Shown: piece after piece, positions 23,874 to 33,251 of the stretch
Numbering within the stretch: position 1 is the first letter of the stretch
How the letters are laid out: every line of letters starts with the position of its first letter
From: Paenibacillus contaminans
GTDB taxonomy: Bacteria > Bacillota > Bacilli > Paenibacillales > NBRC-103111
Assembly: GCF_003285015.1 (NCBI RefSeq)
Contig: NZ_QMFB01000001.1
Span: 682,001 to 746,000 of the forward strand
Direction of reading: 5' to 3'
DNA length: 64,000 bases
Program-made: the position numbers and the translations under genes
The notes under the pieces: generated by a model
Database searches by the model: none
What the model saw: only the letters and a program-made list of their open reading frames with translations
Told to the model about the DNA's origin: nothing

Positions 23874-24836
23874 ATGGAAAGGAATCTGGAGACGAATGTG
23901 CAGATTCGCGGGGGATCATCGCTTTTGAAACGGATGAAAAAAGAGTTAACTTCCCGGTATCAGCTTTATTTGCTCGTTTTGTTACCGCTTGTTTATATCG
24001 TGGTGTTCCATTACGTCCCCATATATGGGCTGCAGATCGCCTTTAAGGATTTCATCGCCACGAAAGGAATATCCGGCAGTCCGTGGGTAGGCCTCAAGCA
24101 TTTCGAGAACTTTTTTAATTCGCCTTCGTTCGAGACCGTTATTCGAAATACGTTATTTCTGACGGTTTATGGATTGGCAGTCGGATTTCCCATCCCCATC
24201 ATTCTCGCACTCGCATTTAACATCACGCTGCGCACCAAGTTCAAGAAATCCGTACAAATGTTCACTTACGCTCCCCATTTCATCTCGGTAGTCGTACTCG
24301 TCGGCATGATGTACCAATTTTTATCTCCCAAGTTTGGCGTCGTAAACCAAATTATCGGTTATTTCGGCGGCGATCCGGTCTTGTTCATGGGGTCCGAGCA
24401 ATGGTTCAGGCACATCTATGTATGGTCCGAGGTATGGCAAAATATGGGGTGGAACACGATCCTTTATATATCCGTACTTGCAAACGTAGATTGGGAGCAG
24501 CATGAAGCGGCGATAATGGACGGCGCCAGCAGATTCAAACGCGTACTTTATGTCGATTTGCCCGTACTGATCCCGGTGGCTGTTATTTTGTTGATATTAA
24601 ATACGGGATACATCATGAGCGTCGGCTTCGAAAAAGTGTATCTGATGCAAAATCCGACCAACCTAGCGACCTCCGAAGTCATATCCACTTATCTATATAA
24701 GCTCAGCTTCCTAAGCAGCTTTCCTAATTATTCCTACTCGACGGCTATCGGCTTTTTCAATTCGATCATCAATTTCTTGATTTTGCTCATCGTCAACGGG
24801 CTCGCGAAACGGTTCGGAAATACTAGTTTGTGGTAA
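23874..24836 (+). CDS. Sugar ABC transporter permease (LplB-like)
   Basis: A 320-residue inner-membrane permease with about six helices; the EAA loop is EQHEAAIMDGASRFKRVLYVDLP. The N-terminal segment YQLYLLVLLPLVYIVVFHYV and the YGLQIAFKDF motif are characteristic of the Paenibacillus LplB branch, which serves oligosaccharide or polygalacturonate-type importers. It is the first of three genes (permease, permease, binding protein). No ATPase gene is present; such systems usually share an MsmX-type ATPase encoded elsewhere. Confidence 0.93.
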   Translation: MERNLETNVQIRGGSSLLKRMKKELTSRYQLYLLVLLPLVYIVVFHYVPIYGLQIAFKDFIATKGISGSPWVGLKHFENFFNSPSFETVIRNTLFLTVYGLAVGFPIPIILALAFNITLRTKFKKSVQMFTYAPHFISVVVLVGMMYQFLSPKFGVVNQIIGYFGGDPVLFMGSEQWFRHIYVWSEVWQNMGWNTILYISVLANVDWEQHEAAIMDGASRFKRVLYVDLPVLIPVAVILLILNTGYIMSVGFEKVYLMQNPTNLATSEVISTYLYKLSFLSSFPNYSYSTAIGFFNSIINFLILLIVNGLAKRFGNTSLW

Positions 24837-24904
24837 CTGCTTCCATCTAATTTCTTGAATCAGAAAGCCACCCTTGTAAACCAAGCATTTTATAGGAGGA
24901 GCCT

Positions 24905-25804
24905 ATGAGCGTTTATAACCGGCGTATATCCAGGCAGGATCGGCTGTTTTATATGGCGAACGATTTGTTTCTGCTATTGATTCTGCTTGCCATTATTTAT
25001 CCTCTCATCTATGTCGTTAGCGCGTCATTCAGCTCGCCCAATGCAGTCGTGAGCGGCAGAGTATGGTTATTCCCGGTAAACTTTTCGCTGGACGGCTACA
25101 AAGCGGTATTTGCCAGCGACAGTATTATGACCGGCTACGCGAACACGCTGTTTTATACCGTTACCGGGACGGTTATCAGCGTCATCCTGACGATCGCAGC
25201 GGCCTATCCGCTGGCAAGACGAGATTTTAAACCGCGAAATATCATTATGCTGATCTTTGCGTTTACGATGTTTTTCGGCGGCGGCATCATCCCGACCTAC
25301 ATTCTCGTGAAAAATTTGGGCATGCTCGATACCCGCTGGGCGCTCATCCTTCCGCAAGCGATGTCGGTATTTAATGTCATTATTGCGAGGACCTACTTTC
25401 AGAGCACGCCGTCGGAGCTGCTGGAAGCGGCGCAAATCGACGGCTGCAGCGATATACGCTATCTGGTTTCGGTGCTCCTCCCTCTGTCCAAACCGATCAT
25501 TGCCGTTCTGGCGCTGTTTTATTCGGTCTCGATCTGGAACTCCTACTTCGATGCGCTTATGTATACGAACCGGGAATCCTTATGGCCTTTGACTTTGGTG
25601 CTGCGGGATATTCTTGTTGCGAACAGCGTGAATATGTCCATGATGCAAAACGTCGATATCGATACGCTTTCCGCCAAAATCGGGCTAAGCGAGCTGTTGA
25701 AATATTCTTTGATCATCGTATCCACCGTTCCGCTGCTTATCATCTATCCGTTCATCCAGCGTTACTTTGTCAAAGGGGTCATGATCGGCGCAATTAAAGG
25801 ATGA
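24905..25804 (+). CDS. Sugar ABC transporter permease (YtcP/LplC-like)
   Basis: A 299-residue permease partner, with about six helices and the EAA motif ELLEAAQIDGCSDIRYLVSVLLP. The FFGGGIIPTYILVKNLGM segment and the C-terminal YPFIQRYFVKGVMIGAIKG are typical of the YtcP/LplC branch. GGAGGAG precedes the ATG. It would pair with the upstream permease as a heterodimer for carbohydrate import. Confidence 0.94.
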   Translation: MSVYNRRISRQDRLFYMANDLFLLLILLAIIYPLIYVVSASFSSPNAVVSGRVWLFPVNFSLDGYKAVFASDSIMTGYANTLFYTVTGTVISVILTIAAAYPLARRDFKPRNIIMLIFAFTMFFGGGIIPTYILVKNLGMLDTRWALILPQAMSVFNVIIARTYFQSTPSELLEAAQIDGCSDIRYLVSVLLPLSKPIIAVLALFYSVSIWNSYFDALMYTNRESLWPLTLVLRDILVANSVNMSMMQNVDIDTLSAKIGLSELLKYSLIIVSTVPLLIIYPFIQRYFVKGVMIGAIKG

Positions 25805-25854
25805 GGCGGCTGCAGCCGTTCATCATATACTCTTTATTTCAGGGAGGGTTTGAA

Positions 25855-27582
25855 ATGCGGAAAAGGAGAAGTACCCGCTTCGCGGTTATCGTCTCCGTCG
25901 TGTTATGTCTGCTTCTTGCAGCATGTACGAGCGGAACGGACAGCGGGAAAGGGGATCCGGCCGGCAAGTCGAGCGAGCCGAAGGCAGAGACGGGAAATTC
26001 GGCAAGTCCGACGGCGAAAGCTTCCGACATGACGGCACCCGGAGAGTTTCCGATCGTCACGAAGAAGCAGGAAATCAGCATGTATACGCCCAAGATATCC
26101 TGGATCACAGAGTGGGAGAACAATGCGGCTACGAAATGGCTGGAGAAGAAAACGAATATCGATGTGAATTTTGTGCTCGGACCGGAAACGGCGGAGGAAG
26201 CGAAACAGAAGCTTAATCTGATGCTGGCAAGCGGCTCGAAGCTCCCGGATGTCTTTATGAAATCGGGGCTGTCCACCGACCAAATCGCAACATACGGCTC
26301 TCAGGGTCTGTTCCTGCCTTTAAACGATTATATCGAAAAATACGGCACCAATTACAAAAAGCTGATAGAGAAATATCCGAATCTGCTGAAGCAAATTACC
26401 GCCCCCGACGGTAAAATTTACGCATTGCCTTATGTAGCGGAATGTATGCACTGCATGTACTCCCAGCGATTCTGGATCAACCAAAAATGGCTGGATGCGG
26501 CCGGGCAGAAGATGCCGACCACGCCTGACGAGCTCTACAATGTGTTTATGGCATTTAAGCAAGCGAAAGATTTGAACGGCAACGGCAAGCAGGATGAAAT
26601 TCCGTTAATTGCGACGATCGACGGCTGGAACGGCGAGCTGACCGGATTTTTGATGAATCCGTTCGTGCCGAGCAACGGCAAAGCTTATGGATGGTTGTAT
26701 ATGGACAACAATCAGGTTAAAGCTTCGTATATGCAGGACGGATGGAAGGACGGTTTGAAGTTCCTCAAAAAAATGTACGATGACGGACTGATCGATAAAG
26801 AAGCGTTCTCGCTGAAGGCGAGCCAAGCCAAGGTGCTGATCGGCGGACCGGACGGCAACCGGGTGGGCGCTTTTGCCGACGGGGCGCTCAGCTCCGTAAT
26901 CGATATCGGCGTTAAAGGGGCGCGTGACGACTTTGTCGTAGTGCCGCCGCTCAAAGGCGCATCCGGCAAACAAATCACCCCATGGTACGAACCTTTCGGC
27001 TCGCCATCGTTCGTTATTACCAAATATGCGGCCAATCCGGAGGTGGCTTTCCGTCTTGGCGACGCCTTGGCAACCGACTATTCCCGCGATCTGGAGTGGA
27101 GAAATTTCTTCTACGGACCGGAAGGCGATACGTGGGTCAAACCGGAGCAGGGCGTGAAAGGGTTGAACGGCCAGCAAGCTTTGTGGAAACAGACCTTCCA
27201 ATGGGGCACGCCTAATGATAAGTTCTGGGCGACGACGGGCATTTTATACGCTTCGGCTGACGACAAGGGCACGCTGGCGGTAACGAACGACGGCTCTTTC
27301 AACCAAGAGCAGATTCTGTGGGATGCAGCGGTTAAAGACTATAAGCCGCACGGCGCAAGCATCATTCCGCCTCCGATCTTCTACAAAACGGATGAAGCGG
27401 AAGCCATCGCGGAACCGAAGACACAGCTCACCAATTACGTCGAGAAAAGCATCATGGAATTCGTAACCGGCAAGAAAGATATCGACAAGGATTGGGAGGC
27501 ATACAAGAAGGATATCGAAAACTTGGGATTCAGCAAATATGTAAGCACCATGCAAAAAGCCTATGACCGTCAATACAAATAA
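25855..27582 (+). CDS. Extracellular solute-binding lipoprotein of the sugar ABC importer
   Basis: A 575-residue lipoprotein; the lipobox is LLLAACTS (Cys at about residue 24). A Ser/Gly/Ala-rich linker follows, then a type II periplasmic-binding fold with KLPDVFMKSGLS, KIYALPYVAE and NGNGKQDEIPL segments common in the LipO/LplA-like binding proteins of Paenibacillus. The ATG at 25855 is chosen because GGGAGGG lies 7 bases upstream; the longer frame overlaps the preceding gene. The ligand is probably an oligosaccharide. A terminator follows. Confidence 0.93.
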   Translation: MRKRRSTRFAVIVSVVLCLLLAACTSGTDSGKGDPAGKSSEPKAETGNSASPTAKASDMTAPGEFPIVTKKQEISMYTPKISWITEWENNAATKWLEKKTNIDVNFVLGPETAEEAKQKLNLMLASGSKLPDVFMKSGLSTDQIATYGSQGLFLPLNDYIEKYGTNYKKLIEKYPNLLKQITAPDGKIYALPYVAECMHCMYSQRFWINQKWLDAAGQKMPTTPDELYNVFMAFKQAKDLNGNGKQDEIPLIATIDGWNGELTGFLMNPFVPSNGKAYGWLYMDNNQVKASYMQDGWKDGLKFLKKMYDDGLIDKEAFSLKASQAKVLIGGPDGNRVGAFADGALSSVIDIGVKGARDDFVVVPPLKGASGKQITPWYEPFGSPSFVITKYAANPEVAFRLGDALATDYSRDLEWRNFFYGPEGDTWVKPEQGVKGLNGQQALWKQTFQWGTPNDKFWATTGILYASADDKGTLAVTNDGSFNQEQILWDAAVKDYKPHGASIIPPPIFYKTDEAEAIAEPKTQLTNYVEKSIMEFVTGKKDIDKDWEAYKKDIENLGFSKYVSTMQKAYDRQYK

Positions 27583-27594
27583 AAAGCGTTATAG

Positions 27595-27627
27595 GGGAGC
27601 CTGCCTTCGCGGCAGCTCCTTTTTTTT
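27595..27627 (+). terminator. Rho-independent terminator of the sugar ABC operon
   Basis: GGAGCCTGCC pairs with GGCAGCTCC (one bulged C) around TTCGC, followed by T8. Confidence 0.9.
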
Positions 27628-27727
27628 CGTTCCATCATCGCCCTCCAGGCAGCTTTTTGCGGCTTTCCTGGCTGTTCATGAGAGGCTTTTCGTTCTACGG
27701 CTATGTACGCGCATGGCATTTTTTGCC

Positions 27728-27755
27728 TTTACACTTTTGCAAAATGTAGTATTAT
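27728..27755 (+). promoter_or_regulatory. Sigma-A promoter of the DoxX gene
   Basis: TTTACA (27728-27733), a 16-base spacer and TATTAT (27750-27755). The start point would be near 27762, which argues against translation from the ATG at 27767 and for the TTG at 27788. Confidence 0.62.
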
Positions 27756-27787
27756 GTAGGTAAAATATGACACTGGAGCTGATGGTA

Positions 27788-28372
27788 TTGACTATTAAAG
27801 AAGAGCTAAAAGGTAAAAACATCGTCATCCCGGAAAACCCGGTATCGAATTTCTTTTTCAATAATACGAGGTCGGGCCTATTTTGGTTAATTATCCGTTT
27901 ATATTTAGGGTATGCGTGGGTCAATGCGGGATGGCACAAGGTTACCGATGACAAGTGGGTTGGCAGCAACGCCGGTGCGGGATTGACAGGCTTTGTCAAG
28001 GGAGCGCTTGGGAAAGCGGAGAGCGGCAAGGACGTGTCGGGCTGGTATGCGACATTTTTGGAAAATACGGTGCTGCCAAACGCTGAAGTATTTTCTTACG
28101 TCGTTGCATTCGGCGAGCTGCTTGTGGGTCTTGGTCTGATACTTGGCTTATTGACAGGCATCGCCGCCTTTTTCGGCGCCTTCATGAATGCGAGCTTCCT
28201 TTTCGCAGGAACGCTTAGCACGAATCCGTTATTGTTCATCCTGGCGACATGGATCGTGTTGGGCTGGAAAGTGGCCGGCTGGTACGGTCTCGACAGATGG
28301 GCATTGCCGTTCCTTGGCACACCTTGGAATTTCCGCAATCGGAACAAGAAAGATCAACAGGTTTCTTCATAA
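27788..28372 (+). CDS. DoxX-family membrane protein
   Basis: A 194-residue protein with about four membrane segments. The family signature is visible in LIIRLYLGYAWVNAGWHKV, VVAFGELLVGLGLILGLLTG and a small-residue-rich third helix (AFFGAFMNASFLFAG). DoxX/DoxD relatives are linked to quinone or thiol redox reactions, but most members are uncharacterised. The start is uncertain: TTG at 27788 follows GGAG by 9 bases and lies downstream of the predicted transcription start, while the ATG at 27767 would be almost leaderless. Confidence 0.82.
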   Translation: MTIKEELKGKNIVIPENPVSNFFFNNTRSGLFWLIIRLYLGYAWVNAGWHKVTDDKWVGSNAGAGLTGFVKGALGKAESGKDVSGWYATFLENTVLPNAEVFSYVVAFGELLVGLGLILGLLTGIAAFFGAFMNASFLFAGTLSTNPLLFILATWIVLGWKVAGWYGLDRWALPFLGTPWNFRNRNKKDQQVSS

Positions 28373-28385
28373 TGGATTGGATAAA

Positions 28386-28424
28386 AACGGATCGGCTTCG
28401 ATTGAAGCCGGTTCGTTTTTTTTC
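28386..28424 (+). terminator. Rho-independent terminator
   Basis: AACGGATCGGCTTC and GAAGCCGGTTCGTT form a 14-base stem with one mismatch and G-U pairs around GATT, followed by T7. Confidence 0.85.
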
Positions 28425-28641
28425 TGAGCAGCATAGTTCCGGGAAGCATCGTGAGAGTTCCTGCCTATACGACATGGGTCATATCTATGGTTACTCCTTT
28501 GAAGGCCGGAGAATATTACGCCAACTTCACTTCCGGGATAGCGGATATGTCAGGCCAAGTTAACTTTCAAATTTATATGAATAGTTTAAAGGACGATCAC
28601 GCGTTCATTCCTACACTGTGCTAGGAAGGCTCTCTATATGT

Positions 28642-28826
28642 TGTAGTCCGAAATAGCCCACTTGGAGCCAGGGATCAAGGTTCGCCTTATGCTGGAGTCC
28701 GATTTTGCCGGCTTGGAGAACGAATTCATCGATGTGCCGATCAAAATACCCGCTGCAAGCAGGCGTTTTCGGACTACAGACGGGGAAAGGAAGCTGTGCA
28801 CGATTCCAAGTGGGCAAAATCGAACA
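28642..28826. repeat. Four-unit palindromic repeat (two direct, two inverted)
   Basis: A 26-bp unit close to TGTAGTCCGAAATAGCCC followed by ACTTGGAG occurs at 28642 and 28693 on the plus strand and, inverted, ending at 28778 and 28826. Copies on the same strand are about 50 bp apart. The outer 12 bases TGTAGTCCGAAA (28642-28653) and TTTCGGACTACA (28767-28778) are exact inverted repeats, and GCCCACTTGG (28656-28665) matches CCAAGTGGGC (28806-28815) exactly. The array can fold into a long cruciform or hairpin. Frames through it encode repeated LQxGxxGLQH peptides but show no gene signals. Confidence 0.75.
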
Positions 28827-28973
28827 GCAGTGCATGCAAGCGATGAGCGGGGAGGAGTAAGCGGTATGTATACCGGACGGAGGAGCTCTAAAAGTCAAAG
28901 ACGTGATAAAAAGCACCGAAGGCCTATCCCCATCCCTCCCATACGCACAAATATATAGCCATGCACCAAAGGG

Positions 28974-29000
28974 CCGTCCGTGATTTCGGACGGTTTTCTT
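28974..29000 (+). terminator. Orphan rho-independent terminator
   Basis: CCGTCCG (28974-28980) and CGGACGG (28987-28993) flank TGATTT and are followed by TTTTCTTG. No gene between 28425 and 28970 is supported, so it may end a short non-coding transcript or be a relic. Confidence 0.7.
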
Positions 29001-29022
29001 GTTGTAACTGCGGGAGCCGAAT

Positions 29023-29052
29023 ACATAATTTTCGTGCTTGCTAGGCATACTA
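29023..29052 (+). promoter_or_regulatory. Probable sigma-G promoter of the ger operon
   Basis: CATACTA (29046-29052), a perfect sigma-G -10 element, is preceded 18 bases upstream by ACATA (4 of 5 to GHATR). The expected start is about 20 bases before the gerA ATG. Forespore expression is normal for germinant receptor operons. Confidence 0.5.
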
Positions 29053-29079
29053 GCCAAAAAAGCTGGAAGGAAAATCCTT

Positions 29080-30576
29080 ATGAAGCACCGGAAACCGCGT
29101 TCCGCTTCCGAGCTTGTTTCCCGGGAACTGACGGTCAATCGGGAGCGGATCGAGGAGTTGTTCTGCCATTGCCACGACCTCAAGCTCCAGTCCTGGAATT
29201 TTGGTTCCGGGCTCAGGCATTCCGCCTTTTCGGTTTATTTGGAGACGTTAACGGAAGGTTCGCAAGAAAGTTACATGAAGGCGACTCTTCGGGATTTGTC
29301 GCCGATGTTAGCCGGAGCAGACGCCAATCTTACACCGGAAGATGTCCGCCTTTATTTCGAAGGTCAGGGGGTCACAACGCATACGCCTTCGATTTTGGAT
29401 TCCTTTGAGCATGCCGTGAAGCAAATACTTAGAGGCTGCATTGTGATTTTTATCGAAGGCTGGGATCATGCAATCTGCTACAGCATGCCGGGCATACAAA
29501 CGAGAGCGGTTTCCGAGCCGATTATGGAATCCGTCGTTTTTGGCCCTCATAATAGTACGATTGAAGATTTGCATACGAATATCGGACTGCTGCGAAGCTT
29601 ATTGCGAACGCCAAGGCTGAAATTCGAGACGTTCTACAGCGGGGTGGAGAGCGACAGGGAAATCGTATACGGCTACTTGGATGGTACTGTCGATCCGCAA
29701 ACGCTGGCCGAATTCAAAACGAAAATGTCCCGTATCGGCGATCAAGAAATATTGGATACGAGCTATCTGGAGGAATGGGTGGAGGAGTCGAGATATTCTC
29801 CTTTTCCCCAGGTCCGCTACACGGAACGGCCGGATGTCGCGAACGCAGCTTTATTGGAAGGGAAAATTATCGTACTCGTTCAAGGGACGCCCAGCATCAT
29901 GATTTGCCCCGGGCTGTTCGTGGAATTTTTTACGACAAGCGAGGATTATTATCAACGGACGATTTACGCTTCGCTGATTCGTACGCTTCGCATCGTTGCA
30001 TTCGTCATAGCGCTTACGCTTCCCAGCTTATATATCGCGTTTTCCACCTTTCATCCGGAGCTTATTCCGACAGTACTGCTGCTTGCCATTCTGGATACGC
30101 GGGAAAAGATCCCTTTTCCAGCCTTCATAGAAGCGCTGATCATGGAGTTTTTTTTCGAGCTGCTTCGCGAAGCGGGCATACGGCTGCCGCGGCCGATCGG
30201 CTCGGCCGTCAGTATTGTCGGCGCCCTCGTTATCGGGCAAGCGGCCATTCAAGCCAAAATCTCTTCCCCCATCATGGTCATTGTTGTTGCGTTAACCGGC
30301 ATCGCCTCCTTTGCTTTGCCGCAATATAACTTAGGGGTTGCTTTGCGGATTTTACGATTCCCCCTTATGCTGCTGGCAGCCACTCTCGGCGGCTTTGGGC
30401 TTATGATCGGATATTTTCTCATTCTCCTTCATGTGACCAAATTGCGTGTGCTCGGCGTTCCCTATTTGTCGAGTCTATCGCCGTTCGAGCCCGGCCAGCT
30501 TATTCGAGACTTTCTGCTGCGGGCGCCGATCAGACTTTTGATGCGCTCTCCCCGGAAACGTCCGTTTCGCGAATAA
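29080..30576 (+). CDS. Spore germination receptor subunit A (GerA/GerKA family)
   Basis: A 498-residue GerA-family protein. The large N-terminal soluble domain (about 1-290) contains FxxGxxDxxIVYGYLDG-like and GKIIVLVQGTPSIMICPGLF segments; five or so membrane helices follow (IVAFVIALTLPSLYIAF, PIMVIVVALTGIASFALPQY). The ATG at 29080 follows GGAAGGA by about 11 bases; the frame extends upstream without signal. With GerB and GerC subunits it forms a nutrient-responsive complex in the inner spore membrane. The germinant is not predictable. Confidence 0.96.
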   Translation: MKHRKPRSASELVSRELTVNRERIEELFCHCHDLKLQSWNFGSGLRHSAFSVYLETLTEGSQESYMKATLRDLSPMLAGADANLTPEDVRLYFEGQGVTTHTPSILDSFEHAVKQILRGCIVIFIEGWDHAICYSMPGIQTRAVSEPIMESVVFGPHNSTIEDLHTNIGLLRSLLRTPRLKFETFYSGVESDREIVYGYLDGTVDPQTLAEFKTKMSRIGDQEILDTSYLEEWVEESRYSPFPQVRYTERPDVANAALLEGKIIVLVQGTPSIMICPGLFVEFFTTSEDYYQRTIYASLIRTLRIVAFVIALTLPSLYIAFSTFHPELIPTVLLLAILDTREKIPFPAFIEALIMEFFFELLREAGIRLPRPIGSAVSIVGALVIGQAAIQAKISSPIMVIVVALTGIASFALPQYNLGVALRILRFPLMLLAATLGGFGLMIGYFLILLHVTKLRVLGVPYLSSLSPFEPGQLIRDFLLRAPIRLLMRSPRKRPFRE

Positions 30577-30614
30577 CCGATATTCAACAATATGCCCCGA
30601 AAGGCAGGAGACGA

Positions 30615-31766
30615 ATGAAGCGAATGCTTGTTATCGTTCTATCGCTAGGTTTACTCTTTTCCTTATCGGGCTGCTGGAATAAATTTGAATTGACGGATTG
30701 GGCGTTCGTACAAGCTATCGCCATCGACGACTCGCCTGACGGGAAGCTCCAGCTGACCACCCATTTTTACAAGCCCGGAGGAGGCGGTTCCCTGGAGGGG
30801 GGACAGCAGGGACCGGCGGCGTTCAATATTACGACTAAAGCGGATTCGGTTTTCGAAGCTATTCGGGATATCCCGCTGCGGATGGGCCGTAAGGCGCAAT
30901 GGAGCCATATGCGGATTATCGTAATCAGCGAACAGATAGGGAAAAAGCGGAATGTCCAGGAGCTGACGGATTTTTTTGTACGCGATCACGAACCCCGCGA
31001 TACGGTTACGGTCATCATGGCCAAAGGAGAGGCGAAGGATTTCTTGGCGCAAAAGCCTTTTATTGAAAGCACGATCGGGCAGCAGTTAAAGGAGATGTCG
31101 CAATCGGCTTCCCGATTTTCGGCTAAATCCAAAAACGTCAATTTGCTGGACCTGGCCATTCAATTCAGAGGTCAAACCGGCATTGTCCTTCTCCCCTATA
31201 CTTACATGAGCGACGCTGAAAGTAAGGATATAGCGCTCTCCAAGCTTGCTGTAATTAAAGACGGCAGAGTTGTGGACGACTTCATGAACTCGGCCAACGT
31301 GGAAAGCCTGCTGATGCTCCGTGACGAATTTCAGTTCGGTATTCTTGAAGTCCCTTGCAAAGACAAGAACAATCTGAAGGAAACCTTTGAAATCACTTCC
31401 TTACAATCGACTACCCGCATCAAACCGAAACAAGACACGGTATCCGTACGGATTAACACAAAGATTAAGGGGAGCTTCAGCGAGATCCGATGCACCTCCG
31501 CCCTGAATTCCGATGCGGAAAAACAGGTCGCCGGCCGGATACGGGACTATGTGGAAAAAGAGCAGCGAAAGACGATCGCACTGGCTCAGAGTAAAAAGCT
31601 GGATCTTCTGGGGATCGGCGATTGGCTTTATCGGCATCACCCCGCATTATGGATGCAGTGGAAGAGCGATTGGGATGATCGTTTTGCGCGTGCCGATTTC
31701 GACATTCACATCGACGTACAAATCATCAATTCAGGCGTGCTCATATCGAAGCCTTATTACGAGTAA
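30615..31766 (+). CDS. Spore germination lipoprotein, Ger(x)C family
   Basis: A 383-residue lipoprotein; the lipobox is SLSGCW (Cys about 19), followed by the family opener WNKFELTDWAFVQAIAIDDS. The C-terminal domain with FSEIRCTSALNS and a long alpha helix then LLGIGDWLYRHHPALW matches GerAC-type subunits. AGGCAGGAG precedes the ATG. It anchors to the outer face of the inner spore membrane and works with the A and B subunits of this operon. Confidence 0.96.
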   Translation: MKRMLVIVLSLGLLFSLSGCWNKFELTDWAFVQAIAIDDSPDGKLQLTTHFYKPGGGGSLEGGQQGPAAFNITTKADSVFEAIRDIPLRMGRKAQWSHMRIIVISEQIGKKRNVQELTDFFVRDHEPRDTVTVIMAKGEAKDFLAQKPFIESTIGQQLKEMSQSASRFSAKSKNVNLLDLAIQFRGQTGIVLLPYTYMSDAESKDIALSKLAVIKDGRVVDDFMNSANVESLLMLRDEFQFGILEVPCKDKNNLKETFEITSLQSTTRIKPKQDTVSVRINTKIKGSFSEIRCTSALNSDAEKQVAGRIRDYVEKEQRKTIALAQSKKLDLLGIGDWLYRHHPALWMQWKSDWDDRFARADFDIHIDVQIINSGVLISKPYYE

Positions 31767-31780
31767 ACGGAGGAAAAGGT

Positions 31781-32065
31781 ATGGGGGAAAGAGTGCTTGT
31801 ATTTCTGCTTACAGCGGCTGCCGCTCTTATTGCCGGCATGCAGGATTGGAAAGGCGCATCGCGGAAAGTTCGGCTTGTATTCGTCTTGATTATGCTATAT
31901 GCGGGTTATACGGGCTATGGGTATATAGTTGACAAAACGATGCCTAATTTGCCGGACGGCGTTACGTTTGCATTCGAAAAGCTTGCTGTGCGCATCGATA
32001 AGGTTTTAAAACCCCAAACGATTCCGGATCCTTCCAAACATAAGGAGGATAGTGCGGATGAATAG
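31781..32065 (+). CDS. Small membrane protein within the ger operon
   Basis: A 94-residue protein with two hydrophobic segments (VLVFLLTAAAALIAGM and VRLVFVLIMLYAGYTGYGYI) and a charged C-terminal tail ending PDPSKHKEDSADE. GGAGGAAAAGG precedes the ATG by 4-10 bases; its end overlaps the gerB start region. Its position between gerC and gerB suggests a small accessory subunit, comparable in place to the GerD or small 'D' subunits known in some Bacillus operons, but I do not recognise its family. Confidence 0.72.
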   Translation: MGERVLVFLLTAAAALIAGMQDWKGASRKVRLVFVLIMLYAGYTGYGYIVDKTMPNLPDGVTFAFEKLAVRIDKVLKPQTIPDPSKHKEDSADE

Positions 32066-33185
32066 TCGGGAAAACGTCAGCTCCTGGCAAATGGCTGCCT
32101 TGTTGTTCGTTTATACAACCGGTTCCACCATTCTTTACATCCCGTCTCCTTTGCTGGCCGCAGCCGGAAGCGGCGCGTGGCTGTCTTGGTTTTTTTCCGG
32201 AATAGGCGGTCTAGTTCTGTTATCCAGCATGTTATATTTAACACGCCGGTATCCTGGACAATCTCTGGTTGAGTGCAGCATGCAAACGTTCGGGTACGCG
32301 ATGACTGTCGTTATCATGCTGCCGTATCTCGTGTTCGCGCTGCTGCTGTCCTCGTATATTTACTTCTCGGTAGGGTTCTTCTTTACGACAACGATGATGA
32401 AGGAAACGCCTTTGTACGTTTTTAACGCGCTAATCGCTTTAGTATCCGCCATGACAGCCCGGGCAGGCATGGAAGTCATCGCCCGCATGTTTACGATGGT
32501 GCTTGTCATTTTGATGGGATCGATTCTTATCGTGCTTATCCTCGGAATTCCCTATTACCATTTCGAATATCTGCTTCCTGTTATGCCGCACGGGTTTAAG
32601 CCGCAGCTGCACGGCGTTTATCTGGTCTTCGGCTTCCTATACGGAGATTTTGTAGTTTTTGCCATGTTGTTCTCGTTTATCCGTATGCAGAAAGGAACCG
32701 TCCGGATCAAACCGATTTACATCGCTTATTTGTGCAACTGGATTATTTTACTGTTCGTGAACCTGTGTACCCTGATGTCGCTTGGGCCGATGACATACGA
32801 ATTCCGGTATCCGATTTATATACTGGCCAGAATGATCAGCATTCAGGAAATTGTGGAACGAGGAGAGTCCGTCATCGGCATCTCGCTGCTCGCGGGCTCC
32901 TATATGAAATCGACCATAACGCTTTATGCGCTGAATTTGACGGTTGAAAAGCTCTTGAAGGTGCAGGATAACGGAATTATCATCTATCCGCTTGCGCTTC
33001 TGGGCTTTTACTTGTCGGTCGTTTCGGTCAAACAGGAAGCGGCTTTCAGTGAAGTACTGCTTAGCTGGCCGCTCGTTACGTTTTCGGCAAGCTTGCCGGT
33101 GTACTTGTTATGTATCGTGACGCTGCTCAAAAAGCGCGGAAAGGGGCGGAATGGCGGCCGAGCCGACCGTTACAGGGTGCGCTGA
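32058..33185 (+). CDS. Spore germination receptor subunit B (GerAB/APC-like transporter)
   Basis: A 375-residue polytopic protein with about ten helices, of the endospore GerAB family (APC superfamily). Signature segments include ISSWQ-like VSSWQMAALLFVY, IPYYHFEYLLPVMPHG and YIAYLCNWIILLFVNL. The B subunit binds the germinant amino acid or sugar. The ATG at 32058 follows AAGGAGGA by 10 bases and overlaps the previous gene by 8; a GTG two codons earlier is less likely. It completes the A-C-x-B operon. Confidence 0.95.
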   Translation: MNSRENVSSWQMAALLFVYTTGSTILYIPSPLLAAAGSGAWLSWFFSGIGGLVLLSSMLYLTRRYPGQSLVECSMQTFGYAMTVVIMLPYLVFALLLSSYIYFSVGFFFTTTMMKETPLYVFNALIALVSAMTARAGMEVIARMFTMVLVILMGSILIVLILGIPYYHFEYLLPVMPHGFKPQLHGVYLVFGFLYGDFVVFAMLFSFIRMQKGTVRIKPIYIAYLCNWIILLFVNLCTLMSLGPMTYEFRYPIYILARMISIQEIVERGESVIGISLLAGSYMKSTITLYALNLTVEKLLKVQDNGIIIYPLALLGFYLSVVSVKQEAAFSEVLLSWPLVTFSASLPVYLLCIVTLLKKRGKGRNGGRADRYRVR

Positions 33186-33251
33186 TCGGGATGTGAACCG
33201 TTAGCTGTCTATTACACGAACGGAAACGTATGTTTACCTTCTATATGGACG

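Noticed and set aside
28425..28970. Several frames on both strands
   Set aside because: They pass through the four-unit repeat and lack gene signals; the repeat explains the open frames.
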